A stretch of 64,000 nt of DNA from Devosia sp. (lineage in GTDB: Bacteria > Pseudomonadota > Alphaproteobacteria > Rhizobiales > Devosiaceae). Every line of letters starts with the position of its first letter. Position 1 is the stretch's first letter. Under the pieces are notes generated by a model. It had not been told where the DNA came from and ran no database searches. It saw nothing but the letters and a program-made list of their open reading frames with translations. The translations under genes were made by a program, and so were the position numbers. Of the stretch, positions 35,869 to 45,096 are shown in pieces. The stretch is taken from contig NZ_CP075529.1 in assembly GCF_025809055.1 (NCBI RefSeq), positions 3,397,501 through 3,461,500 of the forward strand. The letters run 5' to 3'.

Positions 35869-38748
35869 ATGCGTCACTTGTATGCCTTCGCGATCTGTCT
35901 TCTGCTCGCGCTCACCATCTCCATGCCGGCGCGGGCATTCGAAGTCATTTCGATCCCCGACGACGTCAATGCCGTCAACCTGTCCGAGGCCATCGAAGTG
36001 GTGCCGGGCCAGGGTGGGCGCGTTCAGCTTTCGACCGCTCCGGACGCCGATGGCATTATCCGCCGCATCGAGGTTTTGGCGAGCGAGCGCGGCACCGATC
36101 CCTATTTCGCGCTCATCGCCCTGCGCAACGACAGCGACCAGCAGATCGAACGGCTGCTGGTCGCGCCATTCTTCCGGCTGCCCGGGTCAGGCGTATTCCA
36201 GCCCGACCTGGGCGAGGCCCGTATCAGCGCCGTCACCCCGAGCGCCGGCATTCGTCCGGTGCGGGTAGCTGATCCGGAAGCCGACGTCTTCGAGGTCACG
36301 CTCGATCCGGGGAGCACGGTCACCATCGTGGCCGAACTGGCCAACCAGACCTTGCCCGAGCTTTATCTGTGGGAGCCCGGCGCCTATCGCGACTACATCA
36401 ATGCCTTCACCCTGTTCCGCGGCGTGGTCCTGGGCGTCGCCTCGCTGGCGGCCGTGTTCCTGACCATCATGTTCGTGGTCAAGGGCAGGGGGGTGTTCCC
36501 GGCCACAGCGGCCTTTGCCTGGGCGGTACTGGCCTATCTGCTCATCGACTTTGGCCTCATGGGCCGTCTGCTCGGTTTCTCGGCCAATGGCATGCAGCCC
36601 ATTCGCGCGGCGGCCGAGGCGGGCCTGGCCACCACATTGGCGGGCTTCCTGTTCATCTACCTCAATCTGCATCGCTGGCATCTGCGTTTCATTCATCTGG
36701 CGCTGGGCCTGGCCGCCTTGTTCCTGGCGCTCTTTGCCTTTGCCTTTTTCCAGCCGGCTATTGCCGCTTCGGTGGCGCGCCTGGTTCTGGCCCTGCTCGG
36801 GGTCTCCGGCTTCCTGCTCATCCTGTTGCTTGCCCTGCGCGGCTATGACCGGGCGGTGCTTCTGGTGCCGACCTGGATCATTCTGATCGCCTGGCTCATC
36901 TATGCCTGGATGGTCGTTTCCGGCCGCGTGTCCAACGACATTGCCCAGCCCGCCGTGGCCGGCGGCCTGGTGCTTATCGTCATGCTCCTGGGCTTTACGG
37001 CGGTGCAGCACGCCTTCTCGGAAGGCCAGGTGACTATCGGCACCCTGAGCGAGGTGGAGCGGCGCGCGCTGGCTTTGACCGGCTCGGGTGATTTCGTCTT
37101 CGACTGGAACATCGAGCGCGACCGCGTCACCGTCAGCGATGAATTGGCCACGCGCCTCGGCGAAAGCCGCGGCGCCCTGCGCGGCGCCATCAAGCGCTGG
37201 CTGGATCGGGTTCATCCCGATGACCGCGACCGGTTCCGCACGGCCTTTGACACCTTGGTCGAACTGCGCCGCGGCAAGGTCTCTGCCGATCTGCGCGTCG
37301 CCAGCCACGATGGCAGCTACCGCACCTTCCGGATGCGGGTGAAACCGGTGCTGGGTGGCGATGGCCAGGTCAATCGCATCGTCGGCACGCTTCAGGACGT
37401 CACCGAAGATCGCGCCTCGCGCGAGCGCCTCTTGCATGACGCCGTGCATGACAGCCTGACGGGCCTGCCCAATCGCCAATTGTTCCTCGACCGGCTGGAA
37501 CGGGCCCTGGTGCGGGCGCGCACGCCCGGCGGGTCGAAACCGGCCGTCTTCCTCATCGATATCGACCGCTTTGTCGAGCTTGAAGAGCGCATCGGCCACT
37601 CGGCCTCAGACTCGGTTCTGCTGGCCATCGCCCGCCGCATCTCCCGCATCATGCGCCCACTCGATACGGTGGCGCGTGTCGGCAGCGACCAGTTCGCGGT
37701 CATCCTGTCCTCAGAACAGGCAGCGGCCAAGATTGCCGAAACCGCCGAGCAGATCCGCAAGACGCTCAAGGCCCCCTTCAACTTTGGCGACCGCGACCTG
37801 GTGCTGTCGGCGTCCATCGGCGTCACCATCTATGACAGCAACCCGGCCGAGGCTGCCGACGTGCTGCGCGATGCCGAACTGGCCATGTATTACGCCAAGC
37901 GGCTGGGTGGCGACCGGATCGAGGCCTATCGCGCCTCGGCGCGCTCGATAGCCGCCTATAATCGCGCCAGCGAAGAAGATCTCGAGCGCGGCCTGAAGCA
38001 GGGCGAATTGCATGTGCAGTTCCAGCCGGTGATGGATATGACCGGCGGGCGCATTGTCGGCGCAGAAGCGCTGATGCGCTGGACCCATCCGACCCGTGGC
38101 GTGGTCACCCCGGACGAATTCGTGCCCCTGGCCGAGCGGTCCGGGCAGATCGAGAAGCTGGGGCGGCTGGCCTTCGAGCAATCCGCCGCCCAGGTGCGCG
38201 ACTGGATGGCCACGATCGGCCTGCCCGAGGAATTCTTCATTTCGGTCAACCTGTCGCCCACGCAACTCGCGACCGAGGCCTTCCTTGGTGATATTCGCAA
38301 CCTGCTTTCGCAGGATCGGGAACTGGCGAGCCGCATCAAGCTGGAAATCACCGAAAGCCAGGTGATGACCAATCCCGAGCACTCCGCCTATATGCTGCAG
38401 ACCCTGCGCGACATGGGGCTGGGGTTGGCGCTGGACGATTTCGGCACCGGCCATTCCTCCTTGAGCTACCTGCACCGCTTCCCATTCGACACCATCAAGA
38501 TTCCGGCGCCCTTTGTGCGCCTGGGTGCCGACAGCGGCATTTCCCACACCCAGTCGCCCATCATCCGATCGGTCATGGCCCTGGCTTCTGATCTCGATCT
38601 CATGGTGATCGCCGAAGGCGTCGAAACCCAGGACGAGGCGGATCGCCTCAAGTCGCTCGAATGCCGCTATGCGCAGGGGTTCATCTTCGGCGCGGCCATT
38701 ACCGGCGCCGAACTGGGGCGCAAGCTCGCCGCACAGATGGGCAAGTAA
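35869..38748 (+). CDS. Membrane PAS-GGDEF-EAL protein
   Basis: A 959-residue multidomain protein: signal peptide (1-23), a periplasmic domain (24-170), about seven membrane helices (183-385), PAS (about 400-515), GGDEF (520-690) and EAL (700-955). The GGDEF site reads GSDQF near 604, so cyclase activity is unlikely. The EAL domain has EALMRW (near 732), SVNLSP, LEITES, ALDDFGTGHSS (near 855), the Lys in IKIPAPF (near 873; the family usually has KID here) and AEGVET (near 914). Phosphodiesterase activity is likely but the Pro substitution is odd. It resembles sensor proteins with a 7TM-DISM-type input. Confidence 0.9.
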   Translation: MRHLYAFAICLLLALTISMPARAFEVISIPDDVNAVNLSEAIEVVPGQGGRVQLSTAPDADGIIRRIEVLASERGTDPYFALIALRNDSDQQIERLLVAPFFRLPGSGVFQPDLGEARISAVTPSAGIRPVRVADPEADVFEVTLDPGSTVTIVAELANQTLPELYLWEPGAYRDYINAFTLFRGVVLGVASLAAVFLTIMFVVKGRGVFPATAAFAWAVLAYLLIDFGLMGRLLGFSANGMQPIRAAAEAGLATTLAGFLFIYLNLHRWHLRFIHLALGLAALFLALFAFAFFQPAIAASVARLVLALLGVSGFLLILLLALRGYDRAVLLVPTWIILIAWLIYAWMVVSGRVSNDIAQPAVAGGLVLIVMLLGFTAVQHAFSEGQVTIGTLSEVERRALALTGSGDFVFDWNIERDRVTVSDELATRLGESRGALRGAIKRWLDRVHPDDRDRFRTAFDTLVELRRGKVSADLRVASHDGSYRTFRMRVKPVLGGDGQVNRIVGTLQDVTEDRASRERLLHDAVHDSLTGLPNRQLFLDRLERALVRARTPGGSKPAVFLIDIDRFVELEERIGHSASDSVLLAIARRISRIMRPLDTVARVGSDQFAVILSSEQAAAKIAETAEQIRKTLKAPFNFGDRDLVLSASIGVTIYDSNPAEAADVLRDAELAMYYAKRLGGDRIEAYRASARSIAAYNRASEEDLERGLKQGELHVQFQPVMDMTGGRIVGAEALMRWTHPTRGVVTPDEFVPLAERSGQIEKLGRLAFEQSAAQVRDWMATIGLPEEFFISVNLSPTQLATEAFLGDIRNLLSQDRELASRIKLEITESQVMTNPEHSAYMLQTLRDMGLGLALDDFGTGHSSLSYLHRFPFDTIKIPAPFVRLGADSGISHTQSPIIRSVMALASDLDLMVIAEGVETQDEADRLKSLECRYAQGFIFGAAITGAELGRKLAAQMGK

Positions 38749-38815
38749 CCTCTGGGGTTTTCGGAGACCCGATCAACCGGCCCCCTCACCCACCGGCGAG
38801 GGCGCAAGAAAGGCC

Positions 38816-39391
38816 TTATCCGTGCCCGGCGTCGAGGCTCAGGGACGCGCGGGTGATATTCATGCTGGATAGCGCCTGCTGATAACGCTCCTCGACCGGC
38901 ACGTCGAAGACCAGGCCCGGGTCGAAGGGCGCCGTGAGCCAGCCATTGGCGCCGATCTCGTCCTCCAACTGCCCTGCGCTCCAGCCGCAGCATCCCAACG
39001 CGAACAGCGCCCGTCGTGGTGCGGGCCCGAAGGCCATGGCCTTGAGGATATCCAGGGTCGCCGTCAGACCGAGCTCGTCGTGCACCTTGTAGGTATTGCT
39101 GCTGTGATAGTCGGCGCTGTGCAACACGAAGCCGCGCCCTTTTTCCACCGGTCCGCCGCGCATGACCGAGCGCTCCCGGATCGTGTCCGGCAGGCGGATG
39201 ACCGCATCGGGGTCGCCCAGGTCGAGCTCGTCCAGAATGTCGGCAAAGCGGAGATTGGCGATCTCCTGATTGACGACCAGGCCCATTGACCCATCGGCCC
39301 CGTGCCCCACCACCAGGATCACGCTTTGTGCAAAGCGGTCATCCTCCATGTCGGGCATGGCGACGAGAAATTGTCCTTCGAGGCTGTTCAT
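38816..39391 (-). CDS. yqgE: UPF0301 / YqgE-AlgH family protein
   Basis: A 191-residue protein with GQFLVAMPDMEDDRFAQSV at the start and GMRGGP-like, HSADYHSSNTY and GCCGWSAGQLEDEI segments of the AlgH/YqgE family. The function is unclear; no enzyme motif is known. It is convergent with the GGDEF/EAL gene and divergent from the DsbD-like gene. Confidence 0.92.
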   Translation of the reverse strand: MNSLEGQFLVAMPDMEDDRFAQSVILVVGHGADGSMGLVVNQEIANLRFADILDELDLGDPDAVIRLPDTIRERSVMRGGPVEKGRGFVLHSADYHSSNTYKVHDELGLTATLDILKAMAFGPAPRRALFALGCCGWSAGQLEDEIGANGWLTAPFDPGLVFDVPVEERYQQALSSMNITRASLSLDAGHG

Positions 39392-39520
39392 GGGCTCATT
39401 CTAGGGGGCAGCCACCCCCCTGCCAAGCTTGGCCGGTTCAAATGAGACATGCGCGAACATCACGAAGCCCTGAACGCCCGCTATCTGTTCGTTGAGGATT
39501 TGGTGGGCTAATGCCCTACC

Positions 39521-40348
39521 ATGCGCCCTTTCGTTCTCGCCCTGTCCGCCCTGTTGCCTCTGTTGACGCCCGCAATGGGCGGCGAGACGCCCTGGCAGGA
39601 ATTGGCTCCCGATGTTCATCTGCGCCTGATCAGTTCCGGCACCGTGGCCGACGGCAAGACCATGGTCGCGCTCGAACTCGATATGCCCGAGTCCATCAAG
39701 ACCTATTGGCGTGTGCCCGGAGAGGCGGGTCTGCCCACCGAGCTTGATTTGTCCGCGTCCTCCGGCGCTGGGGACTACACCCAGCTCTGGCCATATCCGG
39801 AACGATACCTGGCCAATGGCTATCTCGACTACGTCTATCGCGGCCACACCATTCTGCCGGTCGAAGTCGCGGTCACCGATCCCGCGGGCACCCTTACAGT
39901 CGGCGCCGTGCTGGGCGTCTGCTCCGATGTCTGCGTCCCCGCACAGGCCAGTTTTTCGCTCGCCCTGAGCGACGCCGCCCCCGATCGCGCCAACGGCTTG
40001 CGCATTCGCCAGGCGCTTGCGGAAGTGCCGCTGGCATGGTCCGGATCGCAACAACCGGTTGGCGCCGTCGAGGCGGGTGATGGCGCTATCCTGGTCGCCG
40101 TTGACCCGGCCCTGATGGACCCCGAAAGCCTCATTGCGGCGACGGCGGATGGTCAGCCAGTGTTCGGGGCGCCGCAAAAAAGCCCTCAACCCGACCTAGT
40201 CGTGCTTCCCATACTGGGTAAAACCGACGATATTGCCCTGGACGGACTGAATGTGGAGCTCACATTCCTGACTGAAAGCGGCGCCTACGCGGTCAATCGC
40301 GTCGTGGGAGAGACATCTGGGGGCGCCGGAGCGCAAGGCAGCGAATAG
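39521..40348 (+). CDS. Secreted DsbD-alpha-like protein
   Basis: 275 residues with a signal peptide (1-21) and a domain like the N-terminal (alpha) part of DsbD/ScsB: KTYWRVPGEAGLPTELDLS, QLWPYPERY and the redox pair C134-SDV-C138. It lacks the membrane and thioredoxin parts of DsbD, so it works alone or with an unlinked partner. It probably receives electrons in the periplasm. The gene order before a peroxiredoxin suits redox homeostasis. Confidence 0.82.
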   Translation: MRPFVLALSALLPLLTPAMGGETPWQELAPDVHLRLISSGTVADGKTMVALELDMPESIKTYWRVPGEAGLPTELDLSASSGAGDYTQLWPYPERYLANGYLDYVYRGHTILPVEVAVTDPAGTLTVGAVLGVCSDVCVPAQASFSLALSDAAPDRANGLRIRQALAEVPLAWSGSQQPVGAVEAGDGAILVAVDPALMDPESLIAATADGQPVFGAPQKSPQPDLVVLPILGKTDDIALDGLNVELTFLTESGAYAVNRVVGETSGGAGAQGSE

Positions 40349-40447
40349 GCAAAGCGGGCTTGTCCGCAACGCCGTTTCCGCCTAACGCAGAACGTGAAAA
40401 GTGACGGCGGCGATCAACGTTGCCAAAGTATGGGGCAATTCTCAGTT

Positions 40448-40939
40448 ATGATCGAACGCGGCAACACGATCCCCGCAATTGGGGTCAAGTTGGTGACTTC
40501 TGCCGGTAACGCCGACGCCAATAGCGCAGAAGTGCTGAATTCGGGTGTAACAGTCCTGTTCACCGTCCCCGGTGCCTTTACCCCGACCTGTCACGTCAAT
40601 CATCTGCCCGGCTTTGTGGCAAACGCAACCAAGCTGCGGACCGCTGGCGTCACGCGCATCGTCTGTGCATCGGTCAATGACCAGCATGTGGTCAGGGCCT
40701 GGGCCGAGGCCTCTGGCGCGCTCGACAGCGTCGACTTTATCGCCGACGGCAATGGTGAACTGGCCAGGGCCCTCGGGCTCGACAAGGATTTTTCCGGCGC
40801 CGGAATGGGCAGCCGTTTTGCCCGTTCCGCCATGATCATTCGCGACGGTGTCGTCGACGCCGTCTTTGTCGAAGATGCACCGGGCGTCGGGGCCAGTGGC
40901 GCGCCGGCAATTCTGATGGCTCTGGAGGCGTCGGCGTGA
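40448..40939 (+). CDS. Peroxiredoxin (Prx5/AhpE-like)
   Basis: A 163-residue thiol peroxidase with peroxidatic Cys48 in VPGAFTPTCH and the GVVDAVFVED end of the Prx5 group. It reduces hydroperoxides, probably with glutathione or glutaredoxin as donor. The start is taken as ATG 40448; ATG 40430 is possible and no strong ribosome site is visible for either. The stop overlaps a GTG in front of the lipoprotein gene. Confidence 0.88.
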   Translation: MIERGNTIPAIGVKLVTSAGNADANSAEVLNSGVTVLFTVPGAFTPTCHVNHLPGFVANATKLRTAGVTRIVCASVNDQHVVRAWAEASGALDSVDFIADGNGELARALGLDKDFSGAGMGSRFARSAMIIRDGVVDAVFVEDAPGVGASGAPAILMALEASA

Positions 40940-40959
40940 CGCGCGGGGAGAACGAGGCA

Positions 40960-41547
40960 ATGAACATGAACCCCAGGTCTGCACTGCGCATCGCGACCCT
41001 ATCCGGCCTTGCCATGCTTTTGGCTGGCTGCTCCATGGGCGGGCTGATGGGCGGCGGAACCCAGTCGCAGAACACGGCCCTGCAGAACGCCCAAATGACC
41101 CCGGCTGCGGTCGCCCAGGCGCAGACGAACGCCTTGCCGGTCATCGCCACCGAATGCCCGCCGATCAAGGTGCGGACGGGCGGGGAAGCCATGTACTTCT
41201 ATGGCGGTGGGCGTGTCGGGGATGCGCAGTCGCTGCAATATCAGGGCGTCATCGACGAAGTGACCCGCAATTGTGTGGTGTCCAACGGACAGATCACCGT
41301 CAATATGGGCGTAGCCGGTCGCGTGCTGCTGGGCCCGGCGGGCAAGCAGTCCTCCGTCAACGCGCCTGTCCGTTTTGCCGTCGAGCGTGATGGGCAGGCG
41401 ATTTTCTCCGAAAAGTACACCCTTCCCGTGGCCATCGCGGCCCCGGCGCAGAGCGCCGAATTTGTAAAGGTCGTCGAAAACGTCTCCATCCCCTATCTCG
41501 GTGGCGAGACGATCACGATCTGGGTCGGTTTCGATACCAGAGGCTGA
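40960..41547 (+). CDS. Putative lipoprotein
   Basis: 195 residues with a lipobox LLAGC (cleavage before the Cys near 24) after a hydrophobic signal, a Gly/Gln-rich linker and a soluble domain with two cysteines (ATECPPIKV, TRNCVVSNG). No family that I can name. ATG 40960 with GGGGAG at 40945-40950 is favoured over the overlapping GTG at 40936. It is coupled to the peroxiredoxin gene and ends before a bidirectional terminator. Confidence 0.75.
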   Translation: MNMNPRSALRIATLSGLAMLLAGCSMGGLMGGGTQSQNTALQNAQMTPAAVAQAQTNALPVIATECPPIKVRTGGEAMYFYGGGRVGDAQSLQYQGVIDEVTRNCVVSNGQITVNMGVAGRVLLGPAGKQSSVNAPVRFAVERDGQAIFSEKYTLPVAIAAPAQSAEFVKVVENVSIPYLGGETITIWVGFDTRG

Positions 41548-41564
41548 GAGCTGTCCCGATAGGG

Positions 41565-41624
41565 CAAATCCTTCCGGTGGAGGGATTTGAGGCGAGCAGG
41601 CCATGAGCGCTATGCGCGAATGGC
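41565..41624. repeat. Palindromic element, family A, copy 4
   Basis: CAAATCCTTCC-GGT-GGAGGGATTTG (one mismatch) then GGCCATGAGCGCTATGCGCG and AATGG. Same layout as copies at 936, 3375 and 16132. Confidence 0.75.
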
Positions 41625-41651
41625 GGGATAGTTCTGGTCCCAGAAATTGAA

Positions 41652-41680
41652 AAGGCCCGGATAGCTCCGGGCCTTTTTTG
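41652..41680. terminator. Bidirectional terminator between the lipoprotein gene and gcvPB
   Basis: AAGGCCCGG / CCGGGCCTT stem with a 6-nt loop, followed by TTTT on the plus strand and preceded by AA on the other. It lies between converging transcripts. Confidence 0.8.
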
Positions 41681-43225
41681 TTACTCGGCTGCCTGGGGCA
41701 GGTCCCCTGGCCGTTCCCATTTGAGGATGGGCTGGCGCGCAGCGCGGGTTTCATCGAGACGGCGGCGCGGCGCCTTCATCGGCGCGGCGCTGAACCGCTC
41801 GCCATTGCCCGCCTTGGCGTCATTGGCGAGTTCGGCCATGACGTCACAGAACCGGTCCAGCGTCTGCTTGCTCTCGCTTTCGGTGGGCTCGATGAGCATG
41901 GCGCCATGCACGACCAGCGGGAAATACATGGTCATGGGGTGGAAACCCTCATCGATCATTGCCTTGGCAAAGTCGAGCGTGGTGACCCCCGTGCCCTTGA
42001 GGAAGCTGTCGTCGAACAGCGCCTCGTGCATCGTCGGATAGTCGGGGAAGGGCACCGAGAACAGGTGTTGCAGCCGTGCCTTGACATAGTTGGCATTGAG
42101 CACGGCGTCTTCCGCCGCCTGGGCGAGACCATCGGCGCCGTGGCTCAGCATATAGGTCAGGGCGCGCACATACATGCCCATCTGGCCATGGAAAGCGGTG
42201 ACGCGGCCCAGTGCCTGGCCTTCGATATGCTCGACCATGTCGAGCCCACCTTCGCCCTTGCGGACGAAGGGCACCGGTGCAAACGGCGCCAGCGCTTCCG
42301 ACAGCACCACCGGACCCGCGCCCGGCCCGCCGCCGCCATGGGGCGTCGAAAAAGTCTTGTGCAGGTTGATATGCATGGCGTCGATGCCCAGGTCACCCGG
42401 CCGCACCACGCCCATGATGGCGTTGAAATTGGCGCCATCGCAGTAGAAGAACGCTCCCGCCTCATGCACGGCCTGCGCAATCTCGATGACCTGCGGCTCG
42501 AAAAGCCCGCAGGTATTGGGATTGGTCAGCATGATCGCCGCCACATCGGGTGAGAGCGCCGCCTTGACCGCCGCCACGTCCACGGTGCCATCGTCGCGGG
42601 CCGGCACGGCCCGGACAGTGTAGCCGAGGAAAGCCGCCGTCGCCGGATTGGTGCCATGTGCGCTCTCGGGCACCAGCACGACCGAGCGATGCGCTTCGCC
42701 CTTGGCTTCCTGCGCCGCCTTGATCGCCATCATGCCCAGCAGTTCGCCATGCGCACCGGCCTTGGGCGAGAGCGCCACGGCTGCCGTATTGGTGAGGGTC
42801 ATCAGCCAATGGCTGAGCTGGTTCATCAACTCCAGCGCGCCTTGCACGGTGGAGACCGGCTGCAGCGGATGAATGTCGCTGAAGCCGGGCAGGCGGGCCA
42901 TTTTCTCGTTGAGGCGCGGATTGTGCTTCATCGTGCACGAACCGAGCGGATACATGCCCGAATCGATCGAATGATTGAGCCGGGAAAGCCGCACATAGTG
43001 CCGCATCGCCTCCGGCTCGGTCAGCCCGGCCAGGTCGAGCGCGCTCTTGCGGGCAAAGCCACCAAGGCGGCCACTGCCGATATCGACGTCCGGCAGGTCG
43101 ACGCCGGAATGTTCGGTATCGCCGATCTCGAACAGCAGCGGTTCGTCCGGCAGCAGCGCCGACCCCGATGCTGCAGTGCCGACAGTGCCCACGCCTGTGG
43201 GGCGGCCTTGCGTGTTCATGCTCAT
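41681..43225 (-). CDS. gcvPB: Glycine dehydrogenase (decarboxylating) subunit 2
   Basis: A 514-residue P-protein subunit that with GcvPA decarboxylates glycine on PLP and passes the aminomethyl group to lipoyl-GcvH. The PLP lysine is in INLHKTFSTPHGGGGPG (about residues 288-304). Its start overlaps the gcvPA stop by 4 bp (ATGA). Last gene of the gcvT-H-PA-PB operon; the split P-protein is the form seen in many alphaproteobacteria. Confidence 0.96.
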   Translation of the reverse strand: MSMNTQGRPTGVGTVGTAASGSALLPDEPLLFEIGDTEHSGVDLPDVDIGSGRLGGFARKSALDLAGLTEPEAMRHYVRLSRLNHSIDSGMYPLGSCTMKHNPRLNEKMARLPGFSDIHPLQPVSTVQGALELMNQLSHWLMTLTNTAAVALSPKAGAHGELLGMMAIKAAQEAKGEAHRSVVLVPESAHGTNPATAAFLGYTVRAVPARDDGTVDVAAVKAALSPDVAAIMLTNPNTCGLFEPQVIEIAQAVHEAGAFFYCDGANFNAIMGVVRPGDLGIDAMHINLHKTFSTPHGGGGPGAGPVVLSEALAPFAPVPFVRKGEGGLDMVEHIEGQALGRVTAFHGQMGMYVRALTYMLSHGADGLAQAAEDAVLNANYVKARLQHLFSVPFPDYPTMHEALFDDSFLKGTGVTTLDFAKAMIDEGFHPMTMYFPLVVHGAMLIEPTESESKQTLDRFCDVMAELANDAKAGNGERFSAAPMKAPRRRLDETRAARQPILKWERPGDLPQAAE

Positions 43226-44565
43226 GCCAGTTCCTCCGTCAGCGCGGCGACAAGGGCGGAAATATCGGCCTCGGTCGTCAGTTCGGTAGCCGCGAGAATG
43301 ATCAGGTGGTCGACATCCGGATCACCCGGCAGCAACCGGCTGGCCGGCACCCCGGCCAGAATGCCGCGCCGCGCCAGCTGTTCGACCAGGGCTGCGGCCG
43401 GCTGGGATACGCGGATGGTCATTTCATTGAAGAAGGTCTGGTTGAGCACCTCGACCCCGGGCACAGCGGCGAGCGCGTCGGCCAGCAGGATCGCATTGGC
43501 ATGGTTGAGCCGGGCCAGGCGCACAAATCCGGCTTCCCCGAGCAGCGCCATGTGAATGGAGAAGGCCAGCGCGCAGAGACCAGAATTGGTGCAGATATTG
43601 CTCGTCGCCTTCTCGCGGCGGATATGCTGCTCGCGGGTCGAAAGCGTCAGCACAAAGCCCCGATTGCCATCTGCATCCACCGTTTCGCCGCAGAGCCGGC
43701 CCGGCATCTGCCGGATGAATTCCTTTTTGCAGGCCATCAGCCCCAGATAGGGACCACCGAAATTCAGCGCATTGCCGATCGACTGGCCCTCGGCCACGAC
43801 GATGTCGGCGCCCAAGGCGCCCGGCGCTTCCAGCAGGCCCAGCGAAACGACCTCGGTGATCACGACGATCAGCAAGGCGCCCTGGGCGTGTGCAGCATCG
43901 GCCGCCGTCCTGAGATCGCGCAGGTGCCCGTAAAAATCCGGCGTCTGGATGACGATGGCGGCGGTGTTGCCGTCGATCTGTTCCAGGATGTCGCCCTGGC
44001 CCGTAGGCGACGGCGACAGGCACACCAGATCCGCATCGTCCTTGAGATAGGCTTTGACCACATCGCGGTAATGCGGGTGCAGGCCGCCCGACAGCACGAT
44101 CTTGCTCTTGCGGGTAATCCGGCGCGCCATCAGCACGGCTTCGGCCGTGCCGGTGGAGCCGTCATAAAGGCTGGCATTGGCCACATCCATGCCAGTGATC
44201 TTGGCCACCTGGGTCTGGAATTCGAAGAGCATCTGCAACGTGCCCTGCGAAATCTCCGGCTGGTAGGGCGTATAGGCCGTCAGCCATTCCGACCGCTGGA
44301 TCAGGTGATCGACCGTCGCAGGGACATGGTGCCGATAGGCGCCCGCACCCACGAAGAAGGGCCCGTCGCCGGCAGCATGGTTCTTCTTGGCGAGGGCCCG
44401 CATATGCGCCTCCACCAGAAATTCCGGGCTGTGAGCGGGCAGGTCCAGCGTGAAAGACTTGAGCGCGGATTGCGGCACGGCACTGAACAGCGCCTCGACA
44501 TCGGCAGCACCGATGACACCGAGCATATCGGCGCGCTCATGGTCTGAATGGGGAAGATAGCGCAT
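43222..44565 (-). CDS. gcvPA: Glycine dehydrogenase (decarboxylating) subunit 1
   Basis: A 447-residue partner of GcvPB. MRYLPHSDHERADML is the usual N-terminus; YQPEISQGTLQMLFEFQT and NASLYDGSTGTAEAVLMA are conserved. It overlaps gcvPB by 4 bp. The 155-bp gap after gcvH contains family B repeats and no gene. Confidence 0.95.
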   Translation of the reverse strand: MRYLPHSDHERADMLGVIGAADVEALFSAVPQSALKSFTLDLPAHSPEFLVEAHMRALAKKNHAAGDGPFFVGAGAYRHHVPATVDHLIQRSEWLTAYTPYQPEISQGTLQMLFEFQTQVAKITGMDVANASLYDGSTGTAEAVLMARRITRKSKIVLSGGLHPHYRDVVKAYLKDDADLVCLSPSPTGQGDILEQIDGNTAAIVIQTPDFYGHLRDLRTAADAAHAQGALLIVVITEVVSLGLLEAPGALGADIVVAEGQSIGNALNFGGPYLGLMACKKEFIRQMPGRLCGETVDADGNRGFVLTLSTREQHIRREKATSNICTNSGLCALAFSIHMALLGEAGFVRLARLNHANAILLADALAAVPGVEVLNQTFFNEMTIRVSQPAAALVEQLARRGILAGVPASRLLPGDPDVDHLIILAATELTTEADISALVAALTEELA

Positions 44566-44610
44566 GGGTCTCTCAAACTTCCAGTTTGCGGCCAGAACCT
44601 CCGCCCTTGA

Positions 44611-44720
44611 TCCCTCCCCACAAAAAGGGGAGGGAGACGACTGCCGGGTTGGGTTCTGAATGCACAGCGTGCACGGAACAGGCTTCCCTCCCCCCTGTGG
44701 GGAGGGAGTGCGGGTGGGGG
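44611..44720. repeat. Family B-like palindromes between gcvH and gcvPA
   Basis: CCCTCCCCACAAAAAGGGGAGGG (44612-44634) and a second stem CCCTCCCCCCTGTGGGGAGGG (44686-44706). They resemble the family B stem, without the GGATCGCG tail. They could lower readthrough or stabilise the upstream gcvTH message. Confidence 0.6.
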
Positions 44721-45086
44721 CTACTTCGTCAAATCGGCATAGCCGGCATCATCGAGCAGGGCGTCGATCTCTGCCGCGTCCGCGATCTTCAGCTTGAAGA
44801 TCCAGCCGCCATCCTCGGGGTCGGTGTTGAGCTTGCCCGGTTCGGCCGAGAGCGCGTCGTTGACGGCGATGACTTCGCCGGAAACCGGTGCATAGATTTC
44901 CGAGGCGGCCTTGACCGACTCGACCACCGCAGCCTCATCGCCTTTCTTCAGCACCTTGCCGATGGCGGGCAGTTCGACAAAGACGATGTCGCCCAACTGC
45001 TCCTGGGCGTAATTGGTGATACCGACAGTGCCGGTTTCGCCATCGACGCGGATATATTCGTGGTCGGGGGTGAACTTGGTCGTCAT
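44721..45086 (-). CDS. gcvH: Glycine cleavage system H protein
   Basis: A 121-residue lipoyl carrier. TKFTPDHEYIRVDGETGTV is the usual start and the lipoylated lysine is in VESVKAASEIYAPVSGE (near residue 61). It shuttles the aminomethyl group between GcvP, GcvT and the L protein. ATG 45086 is chosen; the upstream open stretch is within gcvT. Confidence 0.96.
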   Translation of the reverse strand: MTTKFTPDHEYIRVDGETGTVGITNYAQEQLGDIVFVELPAIGKVLKKGDEAAVVESVKAASEIYAPVSGEVIAVNDALSAEPGKLNTDPEDGGWIFKLKIADAAEIDALLDDAGYADLTK

Positions 45087-45096
45087 GGTTGGGGCC

